DNA of 64,000 bases from Dehalobacter sp. CP (GTDB lineage: Bacteria; Bacillota_B; Desulfitobacteriia; Desulfitobacteriales; Syntrophobotulaceae), in assembly GCA_009910795.1 (NCBI GenBank), contig VMEE01000071.1, positions 46,683 through 110,682 of the forward strand. The letters run 5' to 3'. The notes below the pieces were generated by a model. It did no database searches, was not told the DNA's origin, and worked only from the letters and a program-made list of their open reading frames with translations. Both the position numbers and the translations under genes were made by a program. Below are positions 55,424 to 64,000 of the stretch, one piece after another; position 1 is the stretch's first letter, and every line of letters begins with the position of its first letter.

Positions 55424-56334
55424 TGGACAAAGATGAAAGCAGGAGTTTACCGGGTATGACAGACAGACCTGATGCTCATCGGCCAATGGAGCTGCTTCGG
55501 CAAGGCACACAGTATTTAGCGCAGTGCGGGGTAGCTGACGCCCGGGTAGAGGCGGATCTTATTCTGGCCTTTGTGCTTAAAACGACGAGAGACAAACTAT
55601 ATGCCGAGCGTGACAGGGTAATCGCTTCCCCGGAAAAAGAGATCTATAATGATTTCCTGAAACGACGTGGTCAGAGGGAACCACTTGCTTATCTGCTTAA
55701 GACCCGTGAATTTATGGGTCTTGATTTCTTTGTGGACCCAAGCGTTCTGATCCCGAGGCCAGAAACGGAACTTCTAGTTGAGAAAGTCCTGAAATTGGGC
55801 AAGAATATAGGTAGAGAACGAGAAAATGAGGAAGTTTCTACAAAGGTTCTTGATCTTTGCACAGGCAGCGGGGCAATTGCCGTTGCTGTGGCCTATTATT
55901 GGAATCAGGCGTCCGTTGTCGCTGTTGATATGTCTTCTGAAGCGTTGACTGTCGCTAAAATCAATGCGGCCAAGATGAACGTGAATATTGACTTTCGTCT
56001 GGGAGATCTTTTTGCACCGGTACAGGGAGAAAAATTCAGCCTGATTGTTTCCAATCCTCCGTACATCTCAGAACAGGAAATTCTGGAGTGTTCGCCCGAA
56101 GTCAGGAAAGAGCCTGTCTTAGCCCTGCTGGCTGGAAAAGATGGTCTGGATTTTTACCGGAGGATTGCTATGAATGCAACAGAATTCTTGAGCCATGGGG
56201 GAATAATTTTGGTGGAAATCGGGTATTCCCAGGGAACCCAGGTTCGGGAATTATTTAAGGCCGCCGGATATCAAACCGAATTATTTTCTGATTACGCTGG
56301 TCTGGATAGAATAGTGCTGGCCCGCAAGGAATAG
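55423..56334 (+). CDS. prmC: Release factor glutamine methyltransferase PrmC
   Basis: 303 residues. N-terminal helical domain, then FFVDPSVLIPRPETELLVE and SAM methyltransferase with LDLCTGSGAIAVAVA near residue 145 and the NPPY motif in IVSNPPYISEQE near residue 208. Methylates the GGQ glutamine of RF1 and RF2. ATG 55423 overlaps the prfA stop, so the two are coupled. The first ~20 residues are variable; a later start is possible. Confidence 0.94.
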   Translation: MDKDESRSLPGMTDRPDAHRPMELLRQGTQYLAQCGVADARVEADLILAFVLKTTRDKLYAERDRVIASPEKEIYNDFLKRRGQREPLAYLLKTREFMGLDFFVDPSVLIPRPETELLVEKVLKLGKNIGRERENEEVSTKVLDLCTGSGAIAVAVAYYWNQASVVAVDMSSEALTVAKINAAKMNVNIDFRLGDLFAPVQGEKFSLIVSNPPYISEQEILECSPEVRKEPVLALLAGKDGLDFYRRIAMNATEFLSHGGIILVEIGYSQGTQVRELFKAAGYQTELFSDYAGLDRIVLARKE

Positions 56335-56391
56335 TATTTCGTTAATAACCGGTTGAAACCGCCGTTTGGATAGGGCCACGAAGGAGCTGTC

Positions 56392-57510
56392 ATGGAGACA
56401 AAAAGAATTCGGCTGAGGCCGGACAGCATCATACAGGATAAAGAATTGCAGGAAGCAGCAGCTTTGCTCCGACAGGGCGAAGTCGTGGCATTTCCTACCG
56501 AGACCGTTTATGGGCTTGGCGCCAATGCGCTGGACAGCGAAGCCTGTGCCAAAATATATGCGGTAAAAGGACGACCTTCGGATAATCCGCTGATTGTTCA
56601 TGTTGCTTCCTTGGACGAAGCACAGCAGCTTGTCCGTGTTTGGCCGCCGCAGGCTGAAGTCTGCGCGCGGAATTTCTGGCCAGGACCTTTAACGCTGGTA
56701 CTGCCCAAGAGAGCACATATTCCGGAAATCGTCAGCGGAGGACTGGACACGGTGGCGGTCAGAATGCCGAGTCACCCTGTTGCCCTGGCCCTGATTGAAG
56801 CAGCGGGTTGTCCGTTGGCCGCGCCGAGTGCGAATATATCGGGGAAGCCCAGTCCGACCAATGCGGAGCATGTTTGGCGGGATCTGAAAGGGAAGATTCC
56901 GTTGCTGATTGATGCCGGATCTTGTACAGTGGGTCTTGAATCGACGGTGCTCGATTTGACCGGGGAACTACCAACAATTTTGCGCCCGGGAGGAATTACG
57001 CTTGAACAGCTTCAGGCAGTGCTGGGGAAGGTCGAACTGGACCGCAGTGCTGATCACGGACAGCCGACCGTAGAGCCCAGATCGCCTGGTATGAAATATA
57101 GACATTACGCACCGGAAGGTAAAATCATTTTATTCAGTGGTAGCACCTCTGAAAAAGCTGAAAAGATGACGAAATATCTGAGGAACAAAAACAACGCGGC
57201 AAGGACTGCAGTACTGTGTTTGGACGAAACGGTCGCCAGACTGACCGGAGATACGACCGGCAAGGCCGATATGATATTTGCACTTGGTTCCAGGAATAAT
57301 CTTGATTCAGCTGCCAGCCGTCTGTTTGAAGGACTGAGACTGTGTGACGAGCAAAACATCGACACCATTCTGGCGGAGGAGATTGCAGAAGAAGGAATAG
57401 GGCTTGCTTTTATGAACCGTTTGAAGAAAGCAGCTGGCAAAAAAAATTTTGGTCCAGGGAGCAGGTATCTCAATCTGACCGATACTAAGGAGGAAAACAC
57501 TTGGAATTAA
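56392..57510 (+). CDS. tsaC: L-threonylcarbamoyladenylate synthase (Sua5/YwlC type)
   Basis: 372 residues. YrdC domain about 1-210 (VAFPTETVYGLGANAL, KGRPSDNPLIVHV, AAPSANISGKPSPT) followed by a C-terminal Sua5 domain from about residue 220 (PRSPGMKYRHYAPEGKI). Makes threonylcarbamoyl-AMP for the tRNA t6A37 modification. AAGGAG is upstream. It overlaps mntP by 10 bp. Confidence 0.94.
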   Translation: METKRIRLRPDSIIQDKELQEAAALLRQGEVVAFPTETVYGLGANALDSEACAKIYAVKGRPSDNPLIVHVASLDEAQQLVRVWPPQAEVCARNFWPGPLTLVLPKRAHIPEIVSGGLDTVAVRMPSHPVALALIEAAGCPLAAPSANISGKPSPTNAEHVWRDLKGKIPLLIDAGSCTVGLESTVLDLTGELPTILRPGGITLEQLQAVLGKVELDRSADHGQPTVEPRSPGMKYRHYAPEGKIILFSGSTSEKAEKMTKYLRNKNNAARTAVLCLDETVARLTGDTTGKADMIFALGSRNNLDSAASRLFEGLRLCDEQNIDTILAEEIAEEGIGLAFMNRLKKAAGKKNFGPGSRYLNLTDTKEENTWN

Positions 57511-58049
57511 TATGGATCATAGCGGTATCAATAGCACTAGGGATGGATGCCTTTTCCTTCTCGCTTGCTTTGGGAATGATTGGGATCGACAATAAAACAG
57601 CGCTGCGGTTGAGTACTGTCGTGGCAGTGTTTCATGTTTTCATGCCGCTTTTGGGTTTGTGGATTGGACAGAAACTTGGACTGCTGTTTGGCAATGTTGC
57701 AGTTGGGATCGGAGCTGTCATTTTGCTCTGGCTTGGCAGTAAAATGATTCTGGGTGCCATTCGGGGATCGGGAGAAAAAAACATCCCGAGTTTAAAAGGA
57801 TTCGGAATTTTCGTTCTGGCAGGAAGCGTCAGCCTTGACGCACTGAGTGTCGGATTTTCTCTGGGTACGTTTGTCAGCATGATCCTGCCGGCAACCCTGA
57901 TCATGGGTTTTACAGCAGGTATCATGACAGGAGGCGGTATTCTTCTTGGTCGAAGAATCGGCACCTGGGCCGGCAGCAAAGCGGAAGCCGTCGGTGGCGG
58001 CATCTTGTTTTTGATTGGCCTGAGAATGGCCTTCGGTCTTGTTTTCTAA
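57501..58049 (+). CDS. mntP: Putative manganese efflux pump MntP (YwlD-like)
   Basis: 182 residues with six predicted helices in two related halves. Conserved acidic motifs GMDAFSFSLALG (helix 1) and SLDALSVGFSLG (helix 4) match the MntP family of Mn2+ exporters. TTG start with AAGGAGG upstream. Same position as ywlD in Bacillus. Confidence 0.88.
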   Translation: MELIWIIAVSIALGMDAFSFSLALGMIGIDNKTALRLSTVVAVFHVFMPLLGLWIGQKLGLLFGNVAVGIGAVILLWLGSKMILGAIRGSGEKNIPSLKGFGIFVLAGSVSLDALSVGFSLGTFVSMILPATLIMGFTAGIMTGGGILLGRRIGTWAGSKAEAVGGGILFLIGLRMAFGLVF

Positions 58050-58091
58050 GTCAATCGAATTTTAATTTACTAGTCCGGAAAAGAGGGTATA

Positions 58092-58541
58092 ATGATATCT
58101 ATGAAAATCTTGTTTGTTTGTACAGGAAATACATGCCGCAGTCCGATGGCAGAAGGTCTTGCCCGCTTATATTTTCCGGAAGGGTATGAGCTTTTCTCGG
58201 CCGGGATTCAGGCTTTGGATGGCGATCCCATCAGCCCGTATGCAGGGGAAATTCTCCAGGAAAAGGGAATTGATTCCCAGCGGCATCGGGCGGTCAGGCT
58301 GCAAAAAGATACGCTCGCTGCTGCTGATCTGATCCTGACAATGACCAAAGCTCAGAAAAAAGTACTGTCCGGTATTTATCCGGAATATCAGGATAAAATC
58401 ATGCAACTCGGAGAATGGTCCGGTTTGGATAAAGAAATTTCCGACCCATGGCTGGGATCTCTGAAAACATACAGGTTCTGTGCGGAAGAAATTGAAGAAA
58501 TGATCAAAGCCGGAGTACGGCGGTATCGAGGGAACAGTTAG
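58092..58541 (+). CDS. ywlE: Low-molecular-weight protein phosphatase, YwlE-like (possible arginine phosphatase)
   Basis: 149 residues. P-loop CTGNTCRSPMAE (C-x5-R-S) near residue 10 and general-acid Asp in ISDPWLGS near residue 120. The Thr in the P-loop is the residue that in Bacillus YwlE favours phospho-arginine over phospho-tyrosine. ATG 58092 or 58101 could be used. Genome order matches ywlD-ywlE-ywlF. Confidence 0.88.
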   Translation: MISMKILFVCTGNTCRSPMAEGLARLYFPEGYELFSAGIQALDGDPISPYAGEILQEKGIDSQRHRAVRLQKDTLAAADLILTMTKAQKKVLSGIYPEYQDKIMQLGEWSGLDKEISDPWLGSLKTYRFCAEEIEEMIKAGVRRYRGNS

Positions 58542-58599
58542 CGCCTGTAAATGCTAGATAAAAAATGATGATAAAAACTACGGAGTTCAGGAGGCAGAA

Positions 58600-59043
58600 A
58601 TGAAAATTGCATTGGGTGCAGATCATGCAGGATATCAGCTTAAGGAGTGCATCAAAGAATTTCTTGCGGAAAAAGGCCACGAGATTCTAGATTGCGGTAC
58701 AGACAGCGACAGTTCCGTTGATTATCCGGGGTATGGCTTCAATGTCGGGAAAGCAGTGATTGAAAGTAAAGCGGATTCTGGAATCGTGGTCTGCGGCACC
58801 GGAATAGGGATTTCCATCGCAGCCAATAAAGTCAAGGGAATTCGGGCTGCCCTTTGTACCGACAGTTATATGGCCAAGATGGCGAGGCAGCATAATAATG
58901 CCAATATCTTAGCACTCGGAGCAAGGGTAATTGGTCAGGGCGTTGCGCTGGATATTGTCGAGACTTTTTTGACGACATCCTTCAGCGGGTGGAAACATGC
59001 CAGAAGAGTAGATATGATCAGCGATTTTGAGCAGCGATCTTAA
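58600..59043 (+). CDS. rpiB: Ribose 5-phosphate isomerase B
   Basis: 147 residues, RpiB/LacAB family: IALGADHAGYQLKECIKEFL at the start, VCGTGIGISIAANKVKGIRAALC with the active-site Cys near residue 65, and RQHNNANILALGARV. Interconverts ribulose- and ribose-5-phosphate. AGGAGG lies upstream. Confidence 0.95.
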   Translation: MKIALGADHAGYQLKECIKEFLAEKGHEILDCGTDSDSSVDYPGYGFNVGKAVIESKADSGIVVCGTGIGISIAANKVKGIRAALCTDSYMAKMARQHNNANILALGARVIGQGVALDIVETFLTTSFSGWKHARRVDMISDFEQRS

Positions 59044-59095
59044 TTTTTTAGGCTGAGGATACTGGCCCAAAAAATAAGAAAGGCGTGAGGGTACT

Positions 59096-59659
59096 ATGAC
59101 GGATAAGAAGGAAATGCTTCGGCAAATCAAAGATGAGTGGGAGCATATTCTTCAGGCATTTGAGGATACAGCTGGACTAAAGCCTGGGCAGCTGCTGGTT
59201 GTCGGCTGCAGCACGAGTGAAATTATCGGGGAAAAGATTGGCAAAGCAGGCAGCAAAGAAGTGGCTGATGTTCTGTTCGAACCACTTCGGAGATGGGCGG
59301 ACAAGCTTGGGATTTTTCTGGCGGTTCAATGCTGTGAGCATTTAAACCGGGCGCTCATCGTGGAAAGAAGTACGGCTGACAGGCTGAATTTTGAACCCGT
59401 CGTGGTGATACCGTCGCTTTCAGCAGGCGGGGCAATGTCCCTGGCTGCCTGGGGAAATTTTTTCGATCCTGTTGCTGTCGAACAGATTAGGGCTGATGCA
59501 GGGATCGATATCGGAGACACGTTGATTGGCATGCATCTCCGCCCGGTCGCTGTTCCACTAAGGATTGACGTCCGAAATCTCGGCGCGGCTCACCTTAACC
59601 TTGCCAAAGCGCGGCCGAAATATGTCGGCGGCCCGAGAGCTGCTTATCCCTGCGACTGA
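59096..59659 (+). CDS. ywlG: UPF0340 / TIGR01440 family protein (YwlG-like)
   Basis: 187 residues: LVVGCSTSEIIGEKIGKAGS near residue 35, CCEHLNRALIVE near residue 80 and the typical C-terminal ARPKYVGGPRAAY. Function is not established; conserved between rpiB and glyA in Firmicutes. GGCGTGAGGG precedes the ATG. Confidence 0.9.
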   Translation: MTDKKEMLRQIKDEWEHILQAFEDTAGLKPGQLLVVGCSTSEIIGEKIGKAGSKEVADVLFEPLRRWADKLGIFLAVQCCEHLNRALIVERSTADRLNFEPVVVIPSLSAGGAMSLAAWGNFFDPVAVEQIRADAGIDIGDTLIGMHLRPVAVPLRIDVRNLGAAHLNLAKARPKYVGGPRAAYPCD

Positions 59660-59779
59660 GGCGGCCAGGACAGAAGCTTATACGGAAGCATATGCTAAAC
59701 AGAATGATTTTAAGGTTGATAAGATGCCAGAAAAGGAAACAATATTCTAATTATTTTTATGATAGAGGTGGATATTCAG

Positions 59780-61027
59780 ATGGATTATATTCAGAAATAT
59801 TTAGCGTCCCAGGACCCTGAGGCAGCAAAAGCCATAGAGCTGGAAGAAAATAGACAGGAAAATAAAATTGAACTCATTGCTTCGGAAAACTTTGTCAGCA
59901 GGGCAGTTATGGCTGCTCAGGGTTCGGTCCTGACAAACAAATACGCTGAGGGATATCCGGGAAAACGTTATTACGGCGGATGCGAGTATGTTGATATTGT
60001 TGAAAATCTGGCCAGGGAAAGAGTTAAAAAACTGTTTAATGCGGAACACGCTAATGTTCAGCCCCATTCAGGAGCACAGGCCAATACAGCAGTTTATTTT
60101 GCCATGCTGAATCCTGGGGATACGGTTCTGGGCATGAACTTGTCGCATGGGGGGCATCTTACGCACGGGAGTCAGGTCAACATCTCGGGAAAGTATTTCA
60201 ATTTTATTGAATATGGCGTTGATAAGGAAACAGAACGGATCGACTACGACAATCTGCATAGACTGGCGCTTGCTCATAAACCAAAGATGATTGTCGGCGG
60301 AGCGAGTGCTTACCCTCGTCAGATCGATTTTAAACGGATCAGAGAAATCGCCGATGAAGCTGGCGCTTATGTGATGATTGATATGGCGCATATTGCAGGT
60401 CTGGTGGCGGTCGGTCTTCATCCGAGCCCCGTTTCCTATGCGCATTTTGTAACCAGCACAACCCATAAAACCTTAAGGGGGCCAAGAGGCGGGCTTATTC
60501 TCTGTAAAGAGGAATTCGGGCCGAAGATTGATAAAGCGATATTCCCCGGAATTCAGGGCGGCCCGCTGATGCATGTGATTGCAGCCAAGGCCGTTGCTTT
60601 CGGTGAAGCTCTTCAGCCGGGATTTGTTGAATACCAGCAGCAGATTTTGCAAAATGCCCAGGCATTAGCCAAAGGATTTCTAGCAAGAGGATTCCGTTTA
60701 GTTTCAGGCGGTACGGACAACCATTTGCTGCTGCTGGATGTCAGACGCAAGGGGCTGACCGGCAAAGAAGCTGAAACACGGCTGGACAGTGTCGGCATTA
60801 CCGTGAATAAAAATACGATCCCGTTTGATCCTCAGGGGGCCAATGTAACGAGCGGTATACGGATCGGTTCGCCTGCGGTCACGGCCAGAGGGTTGAAGGA
60901 AGCCGAGATGGATCTGATCACTGAGGCGATTGACCTGACGCTGACTGCCGGCAGTGATGCTTCAAGAATTGCCCGGGCCGAAGCGATTGTCAAAGATATT
61001 TGCGGAAGATTTCCTTTGTATAAGTAA
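59780..61027 (+). CDS. glyA: Serine hydroxymethyltransferase
   Basis: 415 residues, PLP enzyme making glycine and methylene-tetrahydrofolate from serine. [43 protein letters not shown] and the Schiff-base lysine in [15 protein letters not shown] near residue 227. I chose ATG 59780 with GAGGTGG eight bases upstream; ATG 59759 lacks a site. Confidence 0.96.
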   Translation: MDYIQKYLASQDPEAAKAIELEENRQENKIELIASENFVSRAVMAAQGSVLTNKYAEGYPGKRYYGGCEYVDIVENLARERVKKLFNAEHANVQPHSGAQANTAVYFAMLNPGDTVLGMNLSHGGHLTHGSQVNISGKYFNFIEYGVDKETERIDYDNLHRLALAHKPKMIVGGASAYPRQIDFKRIREIADEAGAYVMIDMAHIAGLVAVGLHPSPVSYAHFVTSTTHKTLRGPRGGLILCKEEFGPKIDKAIFPGIQGGPLMHVIAAKAVAFGEALQPGFVEYQQQILQNAQALAKGFLARGFRLVSGGTDNHLLLLDVRRKGLTGKEAETRLDSVGITVNKNTIPFDPQGANVTSGIRIGSPAVTARGLKEAEMDLITEAIDLTLTAGSDASRIARAEAIVKDICGRFPLYK

Positions 61028-61037
61028 CTTAAACTAA

Positions 61038-61145
<108 letters not shown>

Positions 61146-61304
61146 ACAACAGAGAAGAAGCAGAAAAATGAACAGAAAAAGATCCTAGCAGATATAATGA
61201 CAGCAGCGTCTGGCACGAGTATACTAAAAATAGAGAATTATCTTAGCAGACAAAAATTCAGTGAACTTTTTGGCGAAGGAAAGCGGAATGCGGGGAGTAG
61301 TGTG

Positions 61305-61760
61305 ATGAAAAATCAAACCAGGCCAGCGTGGGACGAATATTTCCTTGATCTTGCCCAGCTGGTGGCCAGGCGGTCGACCTGCTTAAGGCGCAATTATGGC
61401 GCAGTGATTGTCAAAGACAATATTATTGTTAGCACAGGTTACAACGGCGCTGCCAGAGGGGAACCCAATTGCATTGACATCGGGGAATGTGTCAGGGAAC
61501 GGTATAATGTTCCCAAAGGGGAAAGATATGAGCTTTGTATGGCGGTTCACGCTGAACAAAATGCGATTATTGCCGGTGATCCCGTAAAAATGCAAGGAGC
61601 CACAATCTACATATCCGGCTATGAATTTGATGGAGAACAAGCATCGGGGGAACCCTGTCTGCTGTGCCGGAGAATGATTAAAAATGCGATGATCAAACGG
61701 GTTGCTTATCTTGATGAAAACGGTAAAAAGAAAAACATCCGATTTGAGACGAGCGAGTAA
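61305..61760 (+). CDS. comEB: dCMP deaminase (ComEB-like)
   Basis: 151 residues, cytidine/deoxycytidylate deaminase fold: zinc ligands in AVHAEQNAI and GEPCLLCRR, plus the N-terminal RPAWDEYFLDLAQLVARRSTC. Converts dCMP to dUMP. I chose ATG 61305 with GGGGAG seven bases upstream; the longer frame from 61197 adds unrelated residues. Confidence 0.9.
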   Translation: MKNQTRPAWDEYFLDLAQLVARRSTCLRRNYGAVIVKDNIIVSTGYNGAARGEPNCIDIGECVRERYNVPKGERYELCMAVHAEQNAIIAGDPVKMQGATIYISGYEFDGEQASGEPCLLCRRMIKNAMIKRVAYLDENGKKKNIRFETSE

Positions 61761-61830
61761 TATGTCCATCGATGAGGGTGCTGCCCTGAAGACTTTAATC
61801 CTTTAAACTTCAAAAAGAGTATAACCAATA

Positions 61831-61863
61831 AGCCTGCCCGAAAGGGTGGGCTTAATCTTTTCG
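61831..61863 (+). terminator. Terminator after the dCMP deaminase gene
   Basis: AGCCTGCCC (61831-61839) pairs with GGGTGGGCT (61844-61852) over a GAAA loop, with two G-U pairs, followed by TAATCTTTTC. Confidence 0.8.
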
Positions 61864-62157
61864 GGAAACAGGGAAAATCAGACTGTCTGTTTAAGCGGAG
61901 ATAGGATGACTTCATACCCTAAATTTTGAAGTAAATGGACGTTTCATTTTAAAATACGATCCCAGCAATTTATTGAACCGGTGCAGATCCTTTATAGGTT
62001 TGTCGGCTGCCCTGCGTGCTCAGTCTGCATGAGTAAATAATAAGACTATAAAACAATAGCATAAAGTGACAAGGATATTGAGGATTTGGCCAACCTCAAG
62101 GGAAAAGAAGAATGTTTGCACACTGGATTAGGGGTACTGCCAGAAGCAGGATAATGG

Positions 62158-62191
62158 GAGCCGGATGAGCTGAGAGGTTCACGTCCGGATC
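62158..62191 (+). mobile_element. Group II intron domain V remnant
   Basis: Thirty-four bases starting GAGCCGGATGAGC and ending CACGTCCGGATC fit the size and layout of bacterial group II intron domain V, with the AGC catalytic triad present. The base opposite the triad G is A instead of the usual T, giving a mismatch. No reverse transcriptase frame exists upstream (61761-62157), so this is a decayed 3' fragment. The other sequence of the 817-bp gap (61864-62157, 62192-62496) shows no gene; it may be further intron debris. Confidence 0.6.
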
Positions 62192-62496
62192 TGGTGTACC
62201 ACGAAAGGCAAAATGGTGATGGAGGAAGGCCCTCCGGTGGGGACTAGATAGGTAGACCTGCCAAACAGCCCTATGCTGCTGTGGTCAAAAACCATGGTAG
62301 TTCCTGACATAACGGTTTTGCTCATATTCAGTTAGCCATGTTTCAATTGTATTCCTGTAAGGATCCATTTTGGATGTTCTGAGGTTGAGGATATGATGAT
62401 ATCTAAGACGGGTTATGCACTATTTCTTGAAATTTTTATAGTTCAAACTTAGCTAAGGGTTCATATAATAATATGAACAGTGATCAGGCAAAAGAT

Positions 62497-62550
62497 GAGC
62501 GGGGGCGAGGTCGCCGGCAAATCCTAATTGCCGTCGGCCCGCCCCCGCTC
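62497..62550 (-). terminator. Long GC-rich terminator for the DUF2922 gene
   Basis: GAGCGGGGGCG (62497-62507) pairs perfectly with CGCCCCCGCTC (62540-62550), with an inner GCCGGCAA/TTGCCGTCGGC pairing. On the minus strand it is followed by ATCTTTTG, 28 bp after the DUF2922 stop. Confidence 0.75.
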
Positions 62551-62577
62551 TTAATCTCTAATGCCGGTGCTGCCCGC

Positions 62578-62817
62578 TTACACTTGCGGAGGATCGTAAA
62601 GGTCATTGCTCGTTGTTTCGATGACCTTTATATCCTTTACCCCTGTAAGGGCACCGTTTGTCGTGAGGAATATCCCGCCTGCTATAAGCGCGTTCATAAC
62701 GCTCATGGCTTCAGTGAGCTGAATATCCTGCCTCGGTTGGGGAACCGTTAGGGAAAACGTGTTCCCTCCGGCAGTTACAAAAGTTAATCTTGCTGTTCGG
62801 TTGGTGGTCACAGCCAA
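62578..62817 (-). CDS. DUF2922 family protein
   Basis: 79 residues: LTFVTAGGNTFSLTVPQPR then an alternating pattern QLTEAMSVMNALIAGGIF typical of DUF2922. Function unknown. I chose TTG 62817 with GGGGGTG six bases upstream, which gives the usual length. Adjacent to DUF1659 in the customary tandem. Confidence 0.8.
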   Translation of the reverse strand: MAVTTNRTARLTFVTAGGNTFSLTVPQPRQDIQLTEAMSVMNALIAGGIFLTTNGALTGVKDIKVIETTSNDLYDPPQV

Positions 62818-62855
62818 TTGAATCACCCCCTTCATGCCTGAAATTACCCTCTGGT

Positions 62856-63083
62856 TTACTCCTCATTTGTCAATTCATCCGTTCTTCTGAAGTAAACGTC
62901 AAGCAGGGTATATTCCGACAGGCTGAAGATGGCATAAGCCGCCTCATAGACAGCTTGATTCGAAGCATTGTAAACAATATTGTTAAGGGTTCGCTGTTTG
63001 GTTATCGGAGCGCCGGCGGGGTCGACTCCGGTCTGATAAACCAATACCAGAGCCGCGCCGGATGGTGCTGACACAACGGCCAT
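62856..63083 (-). CDS. DUF1659 family protein
   Basis: 75 residues: ALVLVYQTGVDPAGAPITKQRTLNNI and NQAVYEAAYAIFSLSEYTL fit the DUF1659 pattern. ATG 63083 is nine bases after AGGAG; ATG 63092 is too close. Located 38 bp before the DUF2922 gene in the same direction. Function unknown. Confidence 0.8.
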   Translation of the reverse strand: MAVVSAPSGAALVLVYQTGVDPAGAPITKQRTLNNIVYNASNQAVYEAAYAIFSLSEYTLLDVYFRRTDELTNEE

Positions 63084-63171
63084 TCCAATCATCTCCTTTC
63101 CCTTTGATTGGACAGCTTACGGCTGTCTTGTACATACTATGCTTGGCTTGTCCAAAGGTTCCAAAAAAAAA

Positions 63172-63786
63172 TCAGGAATTAACTCTAAGCGGTTTCCTGG
63201 GGGGCGGCCACTCTTTAATCGTCTCCGCCATGTATTCAATCAGCCGGTTGGCTTCTTTTCTTTTTTCTTCTTTCAGGTTGGGATCGATATGGGCCAGATT
63301 GGTGAGCGCTGTCGTCAGATCGAAGAAGGTATCGGCGATCGTTTTGCTGCAAGTATCGCATTTCTCTACATACTTGATGTAGGCGTCTGGGTCACGTTCG
63401 GTTTTAAGGTTGTGGGTAAAAGGGGCAGTTTGACCTGCAGAAGAAGCTATACTAGCAGAGAGAGCTTCTGCTTTGATATTTTCCGGATTCGTCGGCCTTG
63501 ACGGGGTCTTAGCCTCCTCCTTTTTTAATTCGGAGATTGTGCTGTCGATCGTCTCCAGCCCTTTTTTAAGTGCTTGATTCTCCTGAAGAGCCTGTTCCTT
63601 TTCCTGATTGGCCTGGTCTCTGTCCTGAAGCGCCTGCTGCAGCTTCTTGGTGGTCATACCGCCGACATCATTCTGCTCGATGAATTCCTCCCGCTCCTCT
63701 GCCGGTAAACCCAGAAGGAGGAGGGCCTGGGTGTAAGTCATATTCGACATTGAGGGTCTGTTGACAAACGGTGTAGAATAACTCAA
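63172..63786 (-). pseudogene. DUF3102-like protein, N-terminally truncated
   Basis: 204 residues beginning at a TTG with no ribosome site. From SNMTYTQALLLLGLPAEER onward it matches the middle and C-terminal part of DUF3102-type proteins: EEREEFIEQNDVGGMTTKKL, then a Gln/Glu-rich coiled coil (about residues 50-95). The N-terminal half of the family is absent, and an in-frame stop lies near 63820. The adjacent putative insertion sequence could have separated the two parts. Confidence in the family is moderate. Confidence 0.55.
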
Positions 63787-63900
63787 TTTTAATATTTGAC
63801 AATTTTGAAATTTACTATACTAGTGTACTCAAATTCTAAACGACGAAATTTAAAACTTCCCCCAAGGTCTTGTAAAATCAAACGATATCACCCTCTGGAA

Positions 63901-63909
63901 TGGTATAAT
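63901..63909 (+). promoter_or_regulatory. Extended -10 before the putative transposase
   Basis: TGGTATAAT is a TGn-extended -10 (TATAAT 63904-63909). TCACCCT and AGGGTGA flank it as a 7-bp inverted repeat (about 63890-63922). Confidence 0.4.
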
Positions 63910-63926
63910 GAAATAGGGTGATGACG

Positions 63927-64000
63927 ATGATGACAGAGCAAAAAAGCAGACAAAATCGGATGCTGTGCGTATTAATGGAAGACCTTGTACCTAAAGGACA
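63927..64000 (+). CDS. Start of a probable IS1182-type transposase (cut by window edge)
   Basis: Only ~25 codons are visible, from ATG 63927 (or 63921/63930). The residues ...NRMLCVLMEDLVPKG resemble the N-terminal EDLVPxDHLLRKI segment of IS1182-family transposases. TAGGGTGATG precedes it. The element's left end should lie between 63760 and 63900. The call is tentative because the catalytic region is outside the window. Confidence 0.5.
   Translation, partial: MMTEQKSRQNRMLCVLMEDLVPKG

Noticed and set aside
59565..59750. Small reading frame running across the end of ywlG
   Set aside because: It overlaps ywlG in another frame, has no ribosome site and no recognisable sequence; the ywlG end is already typical.
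62473..62751. Plus-strand reading frame opposite the DUF2922 gene
   Set aside because: It runs through the terminator hairpin and is antisense to a recognised family; a shadow frame.
62497..63786. Prophage remnant at the right end
   Set aside because: DUF1659, DUF2922 and the DUF3102-like gene are not phage structural or integration genes, and no integrase, terminase or capsid gene is seen.

Overview
The window reads as a chromosomal segment of a spore-forming, anaerobic low-to-mid GC Firmicute. Evidence is an alpha/beta-type SASP, the sleB-ypeB germination pair, a Spo0F-like regulator, strong AGGAGG ribosome sites with many TTG starts, an anaerobic (Cbi) corrin pathway and a Bacillus/Clostridium-like gene order. 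Gene content is most like the Desulfitobacterium / Dehalobacter / Syntrophobotulus group of Peptococcales. That placement is inference from family resemblance, not a database match.

Layout. 0-1.8 kb: the end of a large acyl-CoA dehydratase activase-type protein, a spore DNA-binding protein and rlmH. 1.9-19.3 kb: a cobalamin riboswitch and terminator followed by 17 same-strand genes. These encode a CbiMNQO cobalt importer and every step from glutamyl-tRNA to cobyrinic acid: hemA, hemL, hemB, hemC, cobA-hemD fusion, cbiJ-sirC fusion, cbiX, cbiL, cbiH, cbiF, cbiG, cbiD, cbiE/T, cbiC. The later steps (cbiA, cbiP, cbiB, cobUST) are not in the window. 19.5-22.6 kb: an AraC-family regulator divergent from cheW and a soluble chemoreceptor. 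22.9-28.6 kb: a small membrane protein, a SecA2-like ATPase, larC, a LysE-type exporter and a MenA-type prenyltransferase. 28.7-36.6 kb: hflX with a JAMM-like N-terminal domain, a YkuE-like phosphoesterase, a lone receiver protein, an RlmL-type methyltransferase, a DUF2225 protein and asnS. 36.8-41.3 kb: a class V aminotransferase convergent with a glycolate/lactate-oxidase-like FAD/Fe-S enzyme that is split by an apparent frameshift.

41.6-61.8 kb is a housekeeping block partly collinear with the Bacillus pyrG-spo0F-tal-glpX-rpmE and prfA-prmC-ywlC-ywlD-ywlE-rpiB-ywlG-glyA-upp order: sleB, ypeB, argS, pyrG, a Fem transferase, alr, spo0F, a zinc-ribbon unknown, tal, glpX, rpmE, DUF1385, prfA, prmC, tsaC, mntP, ywlE, rpiB, ywlG, glyA and a dCMP deaminase. 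fba and rho are absent from their usual slots, and upp survives only as its last ~32 codons.

61.8-64 kb is decayed accessory DNA: a group II intron domain V remnant, a DUF1659/DUF2922 pair, an N-terminally truncated DUF3102-like gene, and the start of what looks like an insertion-sequence transposase running off the right edge. No rRNA, tRNA or CRISPR was seen.
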